From assembly GCF_011752005.1 (NCBI RefSeq), contig NZ_JAAIJZ010000001.1:186001-250000 (forward strand): a stretch of DNA of 64,000 nucleotides, written 5' to 3'. Positions 41,414-49,756 of this stretch are shown in pieces. Positions within the stretch are counted from its first letter, which is position 1. Each line of letters starts with the position of its first letter. Origin of the DNA: Canibacter zhoujuaniae. Lineage in GTDB: Bacteria > Actinomycetota > Actinomycetes > Actinomycetales > Microbacteriaceae. Under the pieces are notes generated by a model that was given only the letters and a program-made list of their open reading frames with translations, did not search any database and was not told the origin of the DNA. The position numbers and the translations under genes are program-made.

Positions 41414-44047
41414 ATGACTCAAAATAACGCAGGAACACTGGGCGATAGCATCTTCTCTGACATTGAAAACAACCAGTATCTCGTAGCTCTATACGAGCAA
41501 TTATTAGAGAGCTATGGTCAAAGTACTCTCGGTAAAGAAGCTATGGGACTGGGCGAGAAGCAGCTTAATGACATACTTAGGTTTGCTGATTTGCTGTCAA
41601 AAAGTAACCATCCAGAGCGCCGCGAAAATCATCAGGTGTGGGCGCAAGAAATCGCTGTTCTCTGCATGGAACTTCACGGCGATAACAGTATCTGTGCCCC
41701 TTACCTCGCTTCTATCTTTCAGGCAGTTGGTAATTACCAGGCCCTTGCGAAGCTTGAAACTCAAAACCTACCTGACGTGTTTGAACAGGCCTTCAACGAG
41801 TTTCAATCTGACTACCTCAAGGTGCCGGGCGACGAAGATAAAAAGTTCTTTGCGCCCCAAAAACGTGCCTTTGAAGCTTTTAAGAACGATGCCTTCAGCT
41901 TTTCGGCTCCCACCTCATTAGGCAAATCTTTCCTAATGCGCACATTCATCAAAGACCGTGTACGCAGAGGTTACAAGGAGAACTTCGCAATTCTTGTTCC
42001 CACCAAGGCTCTTATTAACGAAACACGGTCTCGGTTCATCAACGAACTAGGCGAAGAACTTGAAGCTAAGAACTACCGCGTAGTAGCCTCTGGCGGCGAC
42101 ATCGTTCTTGAAGGCCAACACAACTTCATTTTTGTCCTCACTCCCGAGCGGCTACTCTACCTGCTCATCAATAAACCAGACTTTCATCTCGACTACCTCT
42201 TTGTGGATGAAGCTCACAAGCTAGCAGGTAAAAATAAACGTGCGCCTTACTACTACCAGGTCACCACAATGCTGCTTCAGCGCCCCAAGCCTCCAGCGTT
42301 TATCTTTGCCTCACCAAACATCCCGAACCCTGAGGCATTCCTTTCATTACTCCAGTCTTACCCTGAACGTGCCGAGTCGATGCGGACGAGATTCTCGCCA
42401 GTATCACAGTTCAAATTCTTCGTAGATCTTCAAACTCAAAGCGTGGCCGGGTATAACCATCGGACCAAACGATTACAACATCTTTCTACGCTAACAGGCA
42501 TTCCAACAATCGCAGATTACCTGTTATATTTACGCCAATTAGCAATTGAGAAAAAGCAAAGTCAGACCCTTGTTTACCACGGCTCTAAACACAGGGCCGT
42601 GGAGAACGCTCGCGATTTCGCTCGACTGTTGCCAAAAATTTATGACAATGATCTGACGGTGCTTGCATCCGATATCCGCCGCGAAGTTCATGACTCCTAC
42701 TTCCTAGCACCACTCGTTGAAAGAGGTGTTGCATACCACGTCGGACATCTACCAGCCTCAGTACGGCTTCGCGTTGAGGAGCTTTTTCGTGAAGGTAAGA
42801 TCCACACAATTTTCTGCACCAGCACGCTTCTTGAAGGAGTGAATCTACCGACCGACAACCTCGTCGTTACAAGCAACAAAAATGGTAGAAGCAATCTCAA
42901 CGAGATTGACTTTAACAATCTGATAGGCCGAGTAGGTCGAATTGAATTCAACTTATTTGGCAATATCTACTTCGTGATGGGTGAAGGGCTCAGTGCTCAA
43001 AAGACTGTTGAAAAATTGCTCAAGACGGATGTGCCTCAGCAAGAACTAGCAGTCAACAATACTGGCCTGCCAGAAGATATCAAGAAAGCAATCGTAAGCG
43101 CATTCAGGGAAGGGCGAATGCCCGAACCAAATGAGTTGGGCAAAGGCGAACAAGCAGAAATGGCTCGAACCTTTTCAATTATTCTCTTACGCGATATCAC
43201 AGCTGGCAGGGACAGCTTAGTTACGCGATCGTTCGGGGATATATTGAGTCCAGATGTAAAAACTCAGATCGTCAACAAATTCCGCGATTCCTTCCAAACT
43301 CAGCAGGATGACGATATCAACGTGTCTGTTGATCAGCATGAATCGCTGGAAGCCGCTGTACGCGCAGGTATGAGGTTTCCTCAAATTGATACGAGCACAG
43401 GACGCCCTGCATACGATAAAACTCTCGCTTTTCTTCAACGATTGGCTCGCATTTTCAAATGGGATAAATATGAGCGTAAAAGCATAGGGTTTATGAAAGG
43501 TCCAGAATTCACTATGCTCCGGTGGTATACCGTGATTCTAATCCAGTGGATTGAAGGTAATGGTCTACGAATGATTCTAGATAGTTCTATCGAATACCAG
43601 CGTGAACACCCGGATAGGTTTAGATTCAATCATCAGGAGGTGAAATACCTAGACACTCCTGAACATAAGAACGAAGTGTGTAATAAGACGCTCGAAGCAA
43701 TTGAGAGCGTCATTCTGTTTAGCTTTGCCAACTACTTCCTGCGAGTTTCAAACGAAATAAAGAAGCAGGAAGGCAAAGACGTGATTGAGAATGATTGGTA
43801 CGAATACGTAGAGTACGGGACAACTAACGCGAGCACAATTATACTTCAGCGTATGGGATTCACACGTGAATCAGCCACCTGGATTCGGACGCACTATTTC
43901 GAGCACATGTACCAAAACAATGAAACCGGCGAAATTTACCTTAACCCTGCGTTGCTGGATGCAGAAAACATAAGTGTTCGTCGTGAGGCTAACGAGATCA
44001 AGTTCAACGTGCCAAGGATATTTAATCTTACCGAATATTCTTGGTGA
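41414..44047 (+). CDS. hamB: HamB, superfamily 2 helicase of the Hachiman defence system
   Basis: 877-residue helicase partner of HamA. Visible motifs: FSAPTSLGKSFLMRTF (Walker A, about 163-178), VLTPERLLYLL, FVDEAHKLAG (Walker B, about 262-271), FASPNIPNP, a helicase C domain with TSTLLEGVNLPTDNL and NLIGRVGRI. The S-L-G-K-S form of the P-loop is typical for this family. The long C-terminal part (about 600-877) is helical. It ends the six-gene plus-strand operon. After its stop there is no terminator until the strong hairpin beside the tRNA gene, 350 bp on. Confidence 0.9.
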   Translation: MTQNNAGTLGDSIFSDIENNQYLVALYEQLLESYGQSTLGKEAMGLGEKQLNDILRFADLLSKSNHPERRENHQVWAQEIAVLCMELHGDNSICAPYLASIFQAVGNYQALAKLETQNLPDVFEQAFNEFQSDYLKVPGDEDKKFFAPQKRAFEAFKNDAFSFSAPTSLGKSFLMRTFIKDRVRRGYKENFAILVPTKALINETRSRFINELGEELEAKNYRVVASGGDIVLEGQHNFIFVLTPERLLYLLINKPDFHLDYLFVDEAHKLAGKNKRAPYYYQVTTMLLQRPKPPAFIFASPNIPNPEAFLSLLQSYPERAESMRTRFSPVSQFKFFVDLQTQSVAGYNHRTKRLQHLSTLTGIPTIADYLLYLRQLAIEKKQSQTLVYHGSKHRAVENARDFARLLPKIYDNDLTVLASDIRREVHDSYFLAPLVERGVAYHVGHLPASVRLRVEELFREGKIHTIFCTSTLLEGVNLPTDNLVVTSNKNGRSNLNEIDFNNLIGRVGRIEFNLFGNIYFVMGEGLSAQKTVEKLLKTDVPQQELAVNNTGLPEDIKKAIVSAFREGRMPEPNELGKGEQAEMARTFSIILLRDITAGRDSLVTRSFGDILSPDVKTQIVNKFRDSFQTQQDDDINVSVDQHESLEAAVRAGMRFPQIDTSTGRPAYDKTLAFLQRLARIFKWDKYERKSIGFMKGPEFTMLRWYTVILIQWIEGNGLRMILDSSIEYQREHPDRFRFNHQEVKYLDTPEHKNEVCNKTLEAIESVILFSFANYFLRVSNEIKKQEGKDVIENDWYEYVEYGTTNASTIILQRMGFTRESATWIRTHYFEHMYQNNETGEIYLNPALLDAENISVRREANEIKFNVPRIFNLTEYSW

Positions 44048-44166
44048 CAGATATTTCTAGCATTCCACTCTATTTGAAGTATTTGCCGGTTGCCTGAACA
44101 TTTTGGCGCATCGGCGTCGTTGCGGTTTCTTAGACGACATTGGCGCGTCTTTGAGAGGCAGGTTCT

Positions 44167-44397
44167 CTATAATCTGGTAAGAGGATGACCTGCGGCTCGG
44201 CTCTCAGGCAGGGTTGACTCGAAGAGGCCTCCGAAGACAGTCCGTGAGATTTCGGCCCAGTTCGCCCGATTGCTGAACTCCTCCAACAGGAAGTCGATGA
44301 TCTCCTCGGTGGATCCCGGAATCTCGAGGTCTGCCGCAAACAGGCCACTTTTATTAACTATCTGGTTAGGCGATCTCGCCTCATCTGGGTAAAACAA
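44167..44397 (-). pseudogene. Remnant of a large DNA methyltransferase (MmeI/type IIL-like)
   Basis: The minus-strand frame encodes a piece of about 76 residues: NKSGLFAADLEIPGSTEEII, then LLEEFSNRANWAEISRTVFGG and LFESTLPESR. This resembles the stretch just before the SAM motif in MmeI-like and related type II methyltransferases (N.GLF.......F....LLE...DW..I.P.IFG..FES.L....R...G.HYT). The similarity ends where HYT would follow; a stop comes six codons later, and another frame continues with SSSYQIIENL. Nothing upstream or downstream completes the gene. It is probably debris of an older restriction system at the island edge. Confidence 0.45.
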
Positions 44398-44431
44398 AAC
44401 CCGGTATCAACTCGCCTAGATACCGGGTTTT
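44396..44431. terminator. Strong bidirectional terminator between hamB side and tRNA-fMet
   Basis: A perfect 13-bp stem, AAAACCCGGTATC (44396-44408) and GATACCGGGTTTT (44419-44431), with a 10-nt loop. The A and T runs at both ends let it act in either direction. It begins 3 nt past the 3' end of the tRNA and would also stop transcripts leaving the defence operon. Confidence 0.85.
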
Positions 44432-44433
44432 AG

Positions 44434-44507
44434 TTGCGGGGACAGGATTTGAACCTGCGACCTCCGGGTTATGAGCCCGGCGAGCTACCGAACTGCTCCA
44501 CCCCGCG
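44434..44507 (-). tRNA. Initiator tRNA-Met (CAU)
   Basis: 74 nt without CCA; CCA is not encoded (the next bases read CTA). The acceptor stem begins CGCGGGG and ends CCCCGCA, leaving the C1-A72 mismatch that marks initiator tRNA. The anticodon loop is CTCATAA, and the anticodon stem ends in three G-C pairs (GGG/CCC), a second initiator hallmark. T arm GCAGGTTCAAATCCTGT is standard. It lies at the right border of the accessory island and is read away from the htrA-like gene. Confidence 0.95.
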
Positions 44508-44653
44508 GCACAAGAATTAACTATACATTTGTTTTTAACGCAACGCAAATTCTTGATGTGAAGCAAAATTTTGGGAGATACAAATCTAATTCATAGATAA
44601 GAGTTGGAGTATAAGAGCAGCAGTAATCGAATTATCGAGAAAGCGTAAGAATC

Positions 44654-46198
44654 GTGAATGATGATGAGCAGCTAAACACTGAAGCAGATCGCGTTGCACT
44701 GAATGACAGTCTGTCTCACAACGAGCGCGCAGACGCAGCGGTGGAGGGCTTCAAGCAGCAGAATCAGCTTGAGCAACAGACTCAGCAAGACCAGGATGCG
44801 CAGCAGGATCAGCTCCAGCGGCACGACCAGCAGGATCAGCAGCACCAGCAAGAGCAACAAGTGCAGCAGGGCCATAGTGATCGGCAGGAGTTACCCACAG
44901 CGATATACGCACCACCAGTAAACACTGCCGTTCTGCACGAGACGCCGCAGTCTGATCCGCAAGAACAGCAAGCGCTGAGAGAGCCGCAAGCACCAAAAGA
45001 GCCAAAATCGAAAAATAGGGGAGGGGTGCTGCTCCTTTCCGGCCTCCTGATTGGTGGTCTGATTGGCGGCGTCAGCGGCGGCGTTGTGGCCGCAAACGTT
45101 GTCGGAAACAACACCGGCAGCGCGAGCACCGGCGTCAGCGCCGTCAAGATCTCTAACCCTGATACCGCAACCGTCGTTTCTGCCGTTGCGGCACAGCGTG
45201 TTGAAAGCGTTGTAACACTGCAGGTGCGAGGTCAACGATCCGGCGGCAGCGGCTCGGGTGTTGTCTATTCGCGCGACGGATACATTGTCACAAATGCGCA
45301 TGTGGTGCTCGCTGAGCCGGGCAACATGCGCCCCGATATCACCGTGCGCTTTGCCGACGGCAAACTGCTGAAGGGTGAGCTTGTTGGCGTTGATCCGCTC
45401 GCTGATTTAGCGGTTGTGAAGGTGAAAGCTGACAACCTGAAACCGATCCCGCTGGCAGACTCGAACGCCACCAACGTCGGCGATGTAACCGTTGCAATCG
45501 GTGCGCCTTTGGAGCTCAACAGCACTGTAACCAGCGGCGTTGTCAGCGCTGTTAACCGCGGCATCTCTGTCGCCAATTCACTTGTTGAAGACGGCCGCCG
45601 CGCACCGGAAGATAACGGTGATAGCGAACGCAACAGCCCGTTTGATTTCTATCTGCAGCCGCCACCGGAGCAGCAGCAAACCCCACGAGCTGACGCAAGC
45701 CGGGTCACCCTGCCCGTTATCCAAACCGATGCCTCGATCAACCCCGGCAACTCTGGCGGTGCACTGTTAAACACAGAAGGTGAGCTCATCGGCATAAACG
45801 TTGCAATCGCCTCAACGCGATCCTCCGAGACAACAGCGGGGTCTGTTGGCTTGGGCTTTGCGATCCCCGCAAACCTTGTAAAGCGAGTTGTTGACGGGCT
45901 GATCGCGGGCGAAAAACCAACCCATGGGCTGTTGGGTGCGAGCGTTAGCGATGCTGCGCAGACGCAGGGGGCCACCCACGCGGGCGGTTACGTTGCTGAA
46001 GTTGTGCCAGATTCAGCTGCAGCAAAAGCAGGGATCCGCGCCGGTGATGTGATCACAGCGGTGGAGGGCATTCCGGCAGCAGACGGCACCGCGGTATCCG
46101 CCTTGGTGCGGATGCATCCCGGTGGCGCTGAGCTCAATCTCACAGTGCTTAGAAACGGTAAGCCGCAAGACGTTAAAGTAACACTCGGCACACTCTAA
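44654..46198 (+). CDS. HtrA/DegP-like membrane-anchored serine protease with Gln-rich N terminus
   Basis: 514 residues. The first 120 are cytoplasmic and low-complexity, with long runs of Gln, Asp and His (about 35-80). One membrane segment follows (about 125-148, LLLSGLLIGGLIGGVSGGVVA). The trypsin-like S1C domain has TNAHVV (His), DLAVVKVK (Asp) and NPGNSGGALL (Ser). The PDZ domain is at 415-510 (AAAKAGIRAGDVITAVEG). It should degrade or refold damaged proteins outside the membrane. The GTG start has no clear Shine-Dalgarno. The Gln-rich tail is unusual in length, though Pro/Gln-rich N termini are common in actinobacterial HtrA. Confidence 0.88.
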   Translation: MNDDEQLNTEADRVALNDSLSHNERADAAVEGFKQQNQLEQQTQQDQDAQQDQLQRHDQQDQQHQQEQQVQQGHSDRQELPTAIYAPPVNTAVLHETPQSDPQEQQALREPQAPKEPKSKNRGGVLLLSGLLIGGLIGGVSGGVVAANVVGNNTGSASTGVSAVKISNPDTATVVSAVAAQRVESVVTLQVRGQRSGGSGSGVVYSRDGYIVTNAHVVLAEPGNMRPDITVRFADGKLLKGELVGVDPLADLAVVKVKADNLKPIPLADSNATNVGDVTVAIGAPLELNSTVTSGVVSAVNRGISVANSLVEDGRRAPEDNGDSERNSPFDFYLQPPPEQQQTPRADASRVTLPVIQTDASINPGNSGGALLNTEGELIGINVAIASTRSSETTAGSVGLGFAIPANLVKRVVDGLIAGEKPTHGLLGASVSDAAQTQGATHAGGYVAEVVPDSAAAKAGIRAGDVITAVEGIPAADGTAVSALVRMHPGGAELNLTVLRNGKPQDVKVTLGTL

Positions 46199-46230
46199 GC
46201 ACAAAGATTTTCGGGATAGAATTACTCGGT

Positions 46231-48687
46231 ATGACGGGGTCTGCAACAAAGTTTGATTTTGCCACTGGCAATTTCTTAAAACTGTTGCGGATCCCGCTCT
46301 ATTTTTTCGGGTTTCTGCTCTGTTTACTGATTCCCCGCGATAAAGAACGCTGGGTTTTTGCTTCCGCGGCCGGTTTCGGTGAGGGCGCAAGACCGTTAGC
46401 TGAAAAACTGCGCGAGCAGCACGCCGAAGCAAAAATCACCTGGCTGGCAGCAGATAAAACCGTGCAACAAGATATCGAGCAGCACGGCTTTAGCGCGGTT
46501 TTACAAAAAAGCTGGGCTGGATTTTGGGCCACCGCACGCGCCGGGCAGGTGATCGTGACTCACGGGTTGGGGGACGCAAACCGCTACGGAATTTTTGGTG
46601 CGCGGGTTGTGCAACTCTGGCACGGCGCCCCCCTCAAAAAACTCCATTTAGATAGCAGCGCAACAACTAAGCTGCGCGCCCCCGGCATCTTCAAACAGCT
46701 CCTGAACCGCATGTATCGCTTCGGAGCGGCAACCGTTGACCTCTATGTTGCAGGATCCTACACCGCAGCAACCAGGCTGCGCACCGCCTTTCGCGTGCTG
46801 CCGGGTAGGGTGCAAATTCTTGGAGACCCGCGGCACGATCCGCTCATAAAAATTTTGCGTGATGCTGCGGCGCTAGCAGAACAGCGCAATCAGTTGCTTG
46901 CTGTGTTAGAGGGGGCGGATCGAGGGCGCGTGGCCGCAACCGACTGGGTGCTGTATGCGCCAACTTGGCGTGACGGCGAGGCAGACCCCGGAGTGCCGAC
47001 CCAGGAAGAAGCAAAACAGCTTGCCGCGTTTGCCGAGCAGTGCGGGGTAACCGTTTTTGTCAGGCCCCATCCGCTCGCTGTGGGAGACTACTGCCATCTT
47101 GCAGAGCACCCAGAGATAGTGCTTTTAACAGCCGACAGGGTGCGAGATTTAACACCGCAGCTGGGGCAGTTTGCTGTTGTGGTGACAGACTATTCCTCCG
47201 TCGCGCTTGATTTCTCACTGACCGAACGCCCGATTGTGTGGTTTGCACCTGATGTTGAGCGATACTCGAAAACAAGGGGGCTCTATGAGCCGTTTTCGGT
47301 CACAACAGACGGTCGCTTTGTCACCAGCTGGCAGGCGTGCACGGCAGCACTGCAGCAGATTTTCACCGACCGCAAAGCACGCTCGCTAGCTGCGCAGGCT
47401 ACTGCGCGGCTGCGCTCAAGGTTTCATAAATACAGTGACGGCTGTGCGTCTGAGCGGGTGATTCAAGCTATCTATGAGCTGCGCACCCCGCTAGCAGATA
47501 TGGTGCCTGAAAACGCAGTCTATTTTGAGAGCTTCTATGGCAAACAGGCCTCAGACAATCCCTTAGCGCTAGACCGCGAGATCGCAGCAACACTGCCGCA
47601 GGTGCCGCGTTTCTGGGCGATTGCCGATGAGACGGTGAGTGTGCCCGCGGGCGCAAGTCCGGTGATGATCGGATCCCGCCTCTGGGTTGCAGCACGCAAA
47701 CACGCGAAACTTTTAATAGTGAACGATTGGCTGCGGTTTAATTTCAAGCGCGGCAAACAGCAGACAGTGCTGCAAACCTGGCACGGCACAATGCTGAAAA
47801 AACTCGCCCTTGCGCGCGACGACACAACGCTACGGTCGCGAATTGCTGTGCATCGTGAATCGCGCCGCTGGTCACTTTTGCTGTCACAGAACCCACACTC
47901 AAGCGAGCAGTTTAGAAGCTCTTACGCATATCGTGGTGAGATTCTTGCGAGCGGTTATCCGCGGGTTGATGTCTTAGCGAATGCCGTTTTACTGCAGGGT
48001 CAGAAGCGGCAGGTGAATCCGGTGGTGCGGCGTGCCGCGCGGGAGCGTCTCGGTGTGCGCACCAGGTTTGTTGTCTCATATATTCCAACCTGGCGGGCAA
48101 ACGGTGCTGCGGTGCGGCTGTTAGATGCTGACGAGCTGTCGCAGTCACTGGGCAAGGAATGGACGATCCTGCTGCGCGGGCACACCAGATCTGCAAAAGG
48201 CATGCAGCCGGCTGCATCTGGAAACTCAGACACCGCAGCTATTGTGCAAGATACTTCTAACCACGCTGACTTAAACGATGTTTTGCTCGCCTCTGACATT
48301 GTGATCACCGACTATTCATCCGTCATGTTTGATGCGAGCGTTGCCGGGCTGCCGCAGATTTACTTCGTGCCCGATAAAAACACGTATCTACAGCAGGAGC
48401 GCGGGTTCACATTTGACTTTGATGCTGTCGCTCCAGGGCCGCAGCTAACCAAAACCTCCCAGGTGGCTGCAGCACTTAGAGAGTATGCGGTTTTAGGTGA
48501 AAAGGCTGCCTGGATTGTTGCGCACGAAGCGCAGCTAACAGCGTGGCGGGCACGGTTTAACCCTTGGGATGACGGCGCGGCAGCTAGTAGGGTGGTGGCT
48601 GAATTGCAGCAGCGCAGCGCACTACCGCAGACGGGAACGGTCAACGCTGGATCCGCCCCCGAACAGAAAACCACGCCAAAACCCTAA
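46231..48687 (+). CDS. Double-domain CDP-glycerol glycerophosphotransferase-like protein (TagB/TagF family)
   Basis: 818 residues holding two copies of the glycerophosphotransferase fold. Copy 1: QLWHGAPLKKLHLD (about 128-141) and VVTDYSSVALDFSL (about 317-330). Copy 2: QTWHGTMLKKLALA (about 513-526) and VITDYSSVMFDASV (about 689-702). Each pair is the CDP-binding and polymerase-type signature of teichoic acid synthases. A hydrophobic N-terminal stretch (about 16-33) may associate with the membrane. It probably adds glycerol- or ribitol-phosphate units to a surface polymer. ATG at 46231, 8 nt after a -10-like TAGAAT. It overlaps the convergent GT2 gene by 66 bp. Confidence 0.85.
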   Translation: MTGSATKFDFATGNFLKLLRIPLYFFGFLLCLLIPRDKERWVFASAAGFGEGARPLAEKLREQHAEAKITWLAADKTVQQDIEQHGFSAVLQKSWAGFWATARAGQVIVTHGLGDANRYGIFGARVVQLWHGAPLKKLHLDSSATTKLRAPGIFKQLLNRMYRFGAATVDLYVAGSYTAATRLRTAFRVLPGRVQILGDPRHDPLIKILRDAAALAEQRNQLLAVLEGADRGRVAATDWVLYAPTWRDGEADPGVPTQEEAKQLAAFAEQCGVTVFVRPHPLAVGDYCHLAEHPEIVLLTADRVRDLTPQLGQFAVVVTDYSSVALDFSLTERPIVWFAPDVERYSKTRGLYEPFSVTTDGRFVTSWQACTAALQQIFTDRKARSLAAQATARLRSRFHKYSDGCASERVIQAIYELRTPLADMVPENAVYFESFYGKQASDNPLALDREIAATLPQVPRFWAIADETVSVPAGASPVMIGSRLWVAARKHAKLLIVNDWLRFNFKRGKQQTVLQTWHGTMLKKLALARDDTTLRSRIAVHRESRRWSLLLSQNPHSSEQFRSSYAYRGEILASGYPRVDVLANAVLLQGQKRQVNPVVRRAARERLGVRTRFVVSYIPTWRANGAAVRLLDADELSQSLGKEWTILLRGHTRSAKGMQPAASGNSDTAAIVQDTSNHADLNDVLLASDIVITDYSSVMFDASVAGLPQIYFVPDKNTYLQQERGFTFDFDAVAPGPQLTKTSQVAAALREYAVLGEKAAWIVAHEAQLTAWRARFNPWDDGAAASRVVAELQQRSALPQTGTVNAGSAPEQKTTPKP

Positions 48688-49668
48688 ACCCCAGCTCAAA
48701 TGCATAACAGGCAGCGCACTCAGACGCAGCAGCGCCGCGCGTATATTCTGCGGCCGCATTGTGAAAACAGCAAAAATCAGCCCGAGCAGATAGCTGACAG
48801 GAAGAGCCAAACCCAAAAACAGCAGCGTCGGATTACCGTTATTAGCAAAACCGACCCCTCCAATAACAGTGATAATCGTCGAAAAGAGAAGCGCCGCAAC
48901 CAACAGACCTGGCGCAAAGAAACGGGCCGGGTGTTCAGAAAGATAGCGGCGCATAATCACCGCACGCCACACACCCGTCGCCCAAAACTGCTTCGCCAGC
49001 GCACGAAAACTGTCTCTCGGGTAGTAGGTCACTTTCAGCTGCGGATCAAACCAAACTTTTTCACCCAAGTTTCTAATGCGCCGATTAAGCTCCCAATCTT
49101 CGCCGCGCAGAATCGTCTCGTCAAAACCGCCCGCCTGCACAACAGTCGCGCGGTTAAAAACTCCAAGATAGGCTGATTCTGCCTCCCCAGCCGGGGCCTC
49201 ACCGTGATACACCCCGCCACCGAGACCGAACGGACTGTTGTAGCAGTCTGCAATCGCCTGCTGTTTTCTAGTGCGGCCAGCAGCCCGCATAACGCCGCCG
49301 ATGTTTGCAGCCCCGGTGCGTAGGAGCTCAGTGACCGCCCGCTCAACATAGCCGGAATTTAGTTTAGAGTGTGCGTCAACCCTGACAATAACACTGTGTT
49401 TGGCAGCGTTAAACCCAAGATTTAGGGCGGTCGGAATATGGTTAGTGGGGTTGTTGATGAGGCGGATCTGCGGGTGCTTTTCTGCCAGCTCTGCTGCCAA
49501 AGCGGTTGTGCCGTCAGTGGAGTTGCCGAGCACAAGCAGCAGCTCAAACTCGTTCGGATAGTTTTGCGCAAAAATGCTTGCGACAGCTTCAGCAATATAA
49601 GCTGCTTCGTTTAACACCGGCATAACAAAAGAAACCGGCGGGAGCATCAGCGAGGCTGCAGGAGTCAC
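48622..49668 (-). CDS. Family 2 glycosyltransferase with C-terminal membrane segments
   Basis: 348 residues. The GT-A domain has VSFVMPVLNEAAYIAEAV (N-terminal nucleotide-sugar site), VIVRVDAHSKL (DxD-like) and ILRGEDWELNRRI (ED motif). Two to three hydrophobic segments follow (FAPGLLVAALLFSTIITVIGG, LFLGLALPVSYLLGLIFAV). This resembles ExoA-like membrane-linked enzymes that extend surface polysaccharides. The GTG at 49668 has GAGG only 2 nt upstream; ATG 49647 is an alternative. The last 66 bp overlap the TagF-like gene on the other strand. It diverges from the Stealth gene. Confidence 0.85.
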   Translation of the reverse strand: MTPAASLMLPPVSFVMPVLNEAAYIAEAVASIFAQNYPNEFELLLVLGNSTDGTTALAAELAEKHPQIRLINNPTNHIPTALNLGFNAAKHSVIVRVDAHSKLNSGYVERAVTELLRTGAANIGGVMRAAGRTRKQQAIADCYNSPFGLGGGVYHGEAPAGEAESAYLGVFNRATVVQAGGFDETILRGEDWELNRRIRNLGEKVWFDPQLKVTYYPRDSFRALAKQFWATGVWRAVIMRRYLSEHPARFFAPGLLVAALLFSTIITVIGGVGFANNGNPTLLFLGLALPVSYLLGLIFAVFTMRPQNIRAALLRLSALPVMHLSWGLGFWRGFLFGGGSSVDRSRLR

Positions 49669-49756
49669 CCCTCAATTTTGGCACGAAACAACACTCTAAG
49701 TTATTTCAAAAGCCCAGGGTCTAGCATTGAGGGGATACAGTGTTAGGAGTTTCTTT

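Larger units (their letters stand above)
44048..44433. other. Island right end without an intact gene
   Basis: This stretch holds a short methyltransferase-like remnant on the minus strand (44167-44397) and a strong bidirectional terminator (44396-44431). In 44048-44160 I see no gene, repeat or RNA. Confidence 0.5.

Noticed and set aside
44130..44348. Minus-strand open frame of 72 codons rich in Arg and Ser
   Set aside because: It is out of frame with, and overlaps, the methyltransferase remnant; the composition is that of a shadow frame.
22643..44433. CRISPR array or complete prophage in the island
   Set aside because: No regularly spaced repeats, cas genes, capsid, terminase, portal or integrase genes were seen.
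44434..44507. Duplicate of the tRNA 3' end at the left island border as att site
   Set aside because: I compared the T-arm and acceptor sequence with 22640-22710 by eye and found no match; a computed search of the whole island was not possible.
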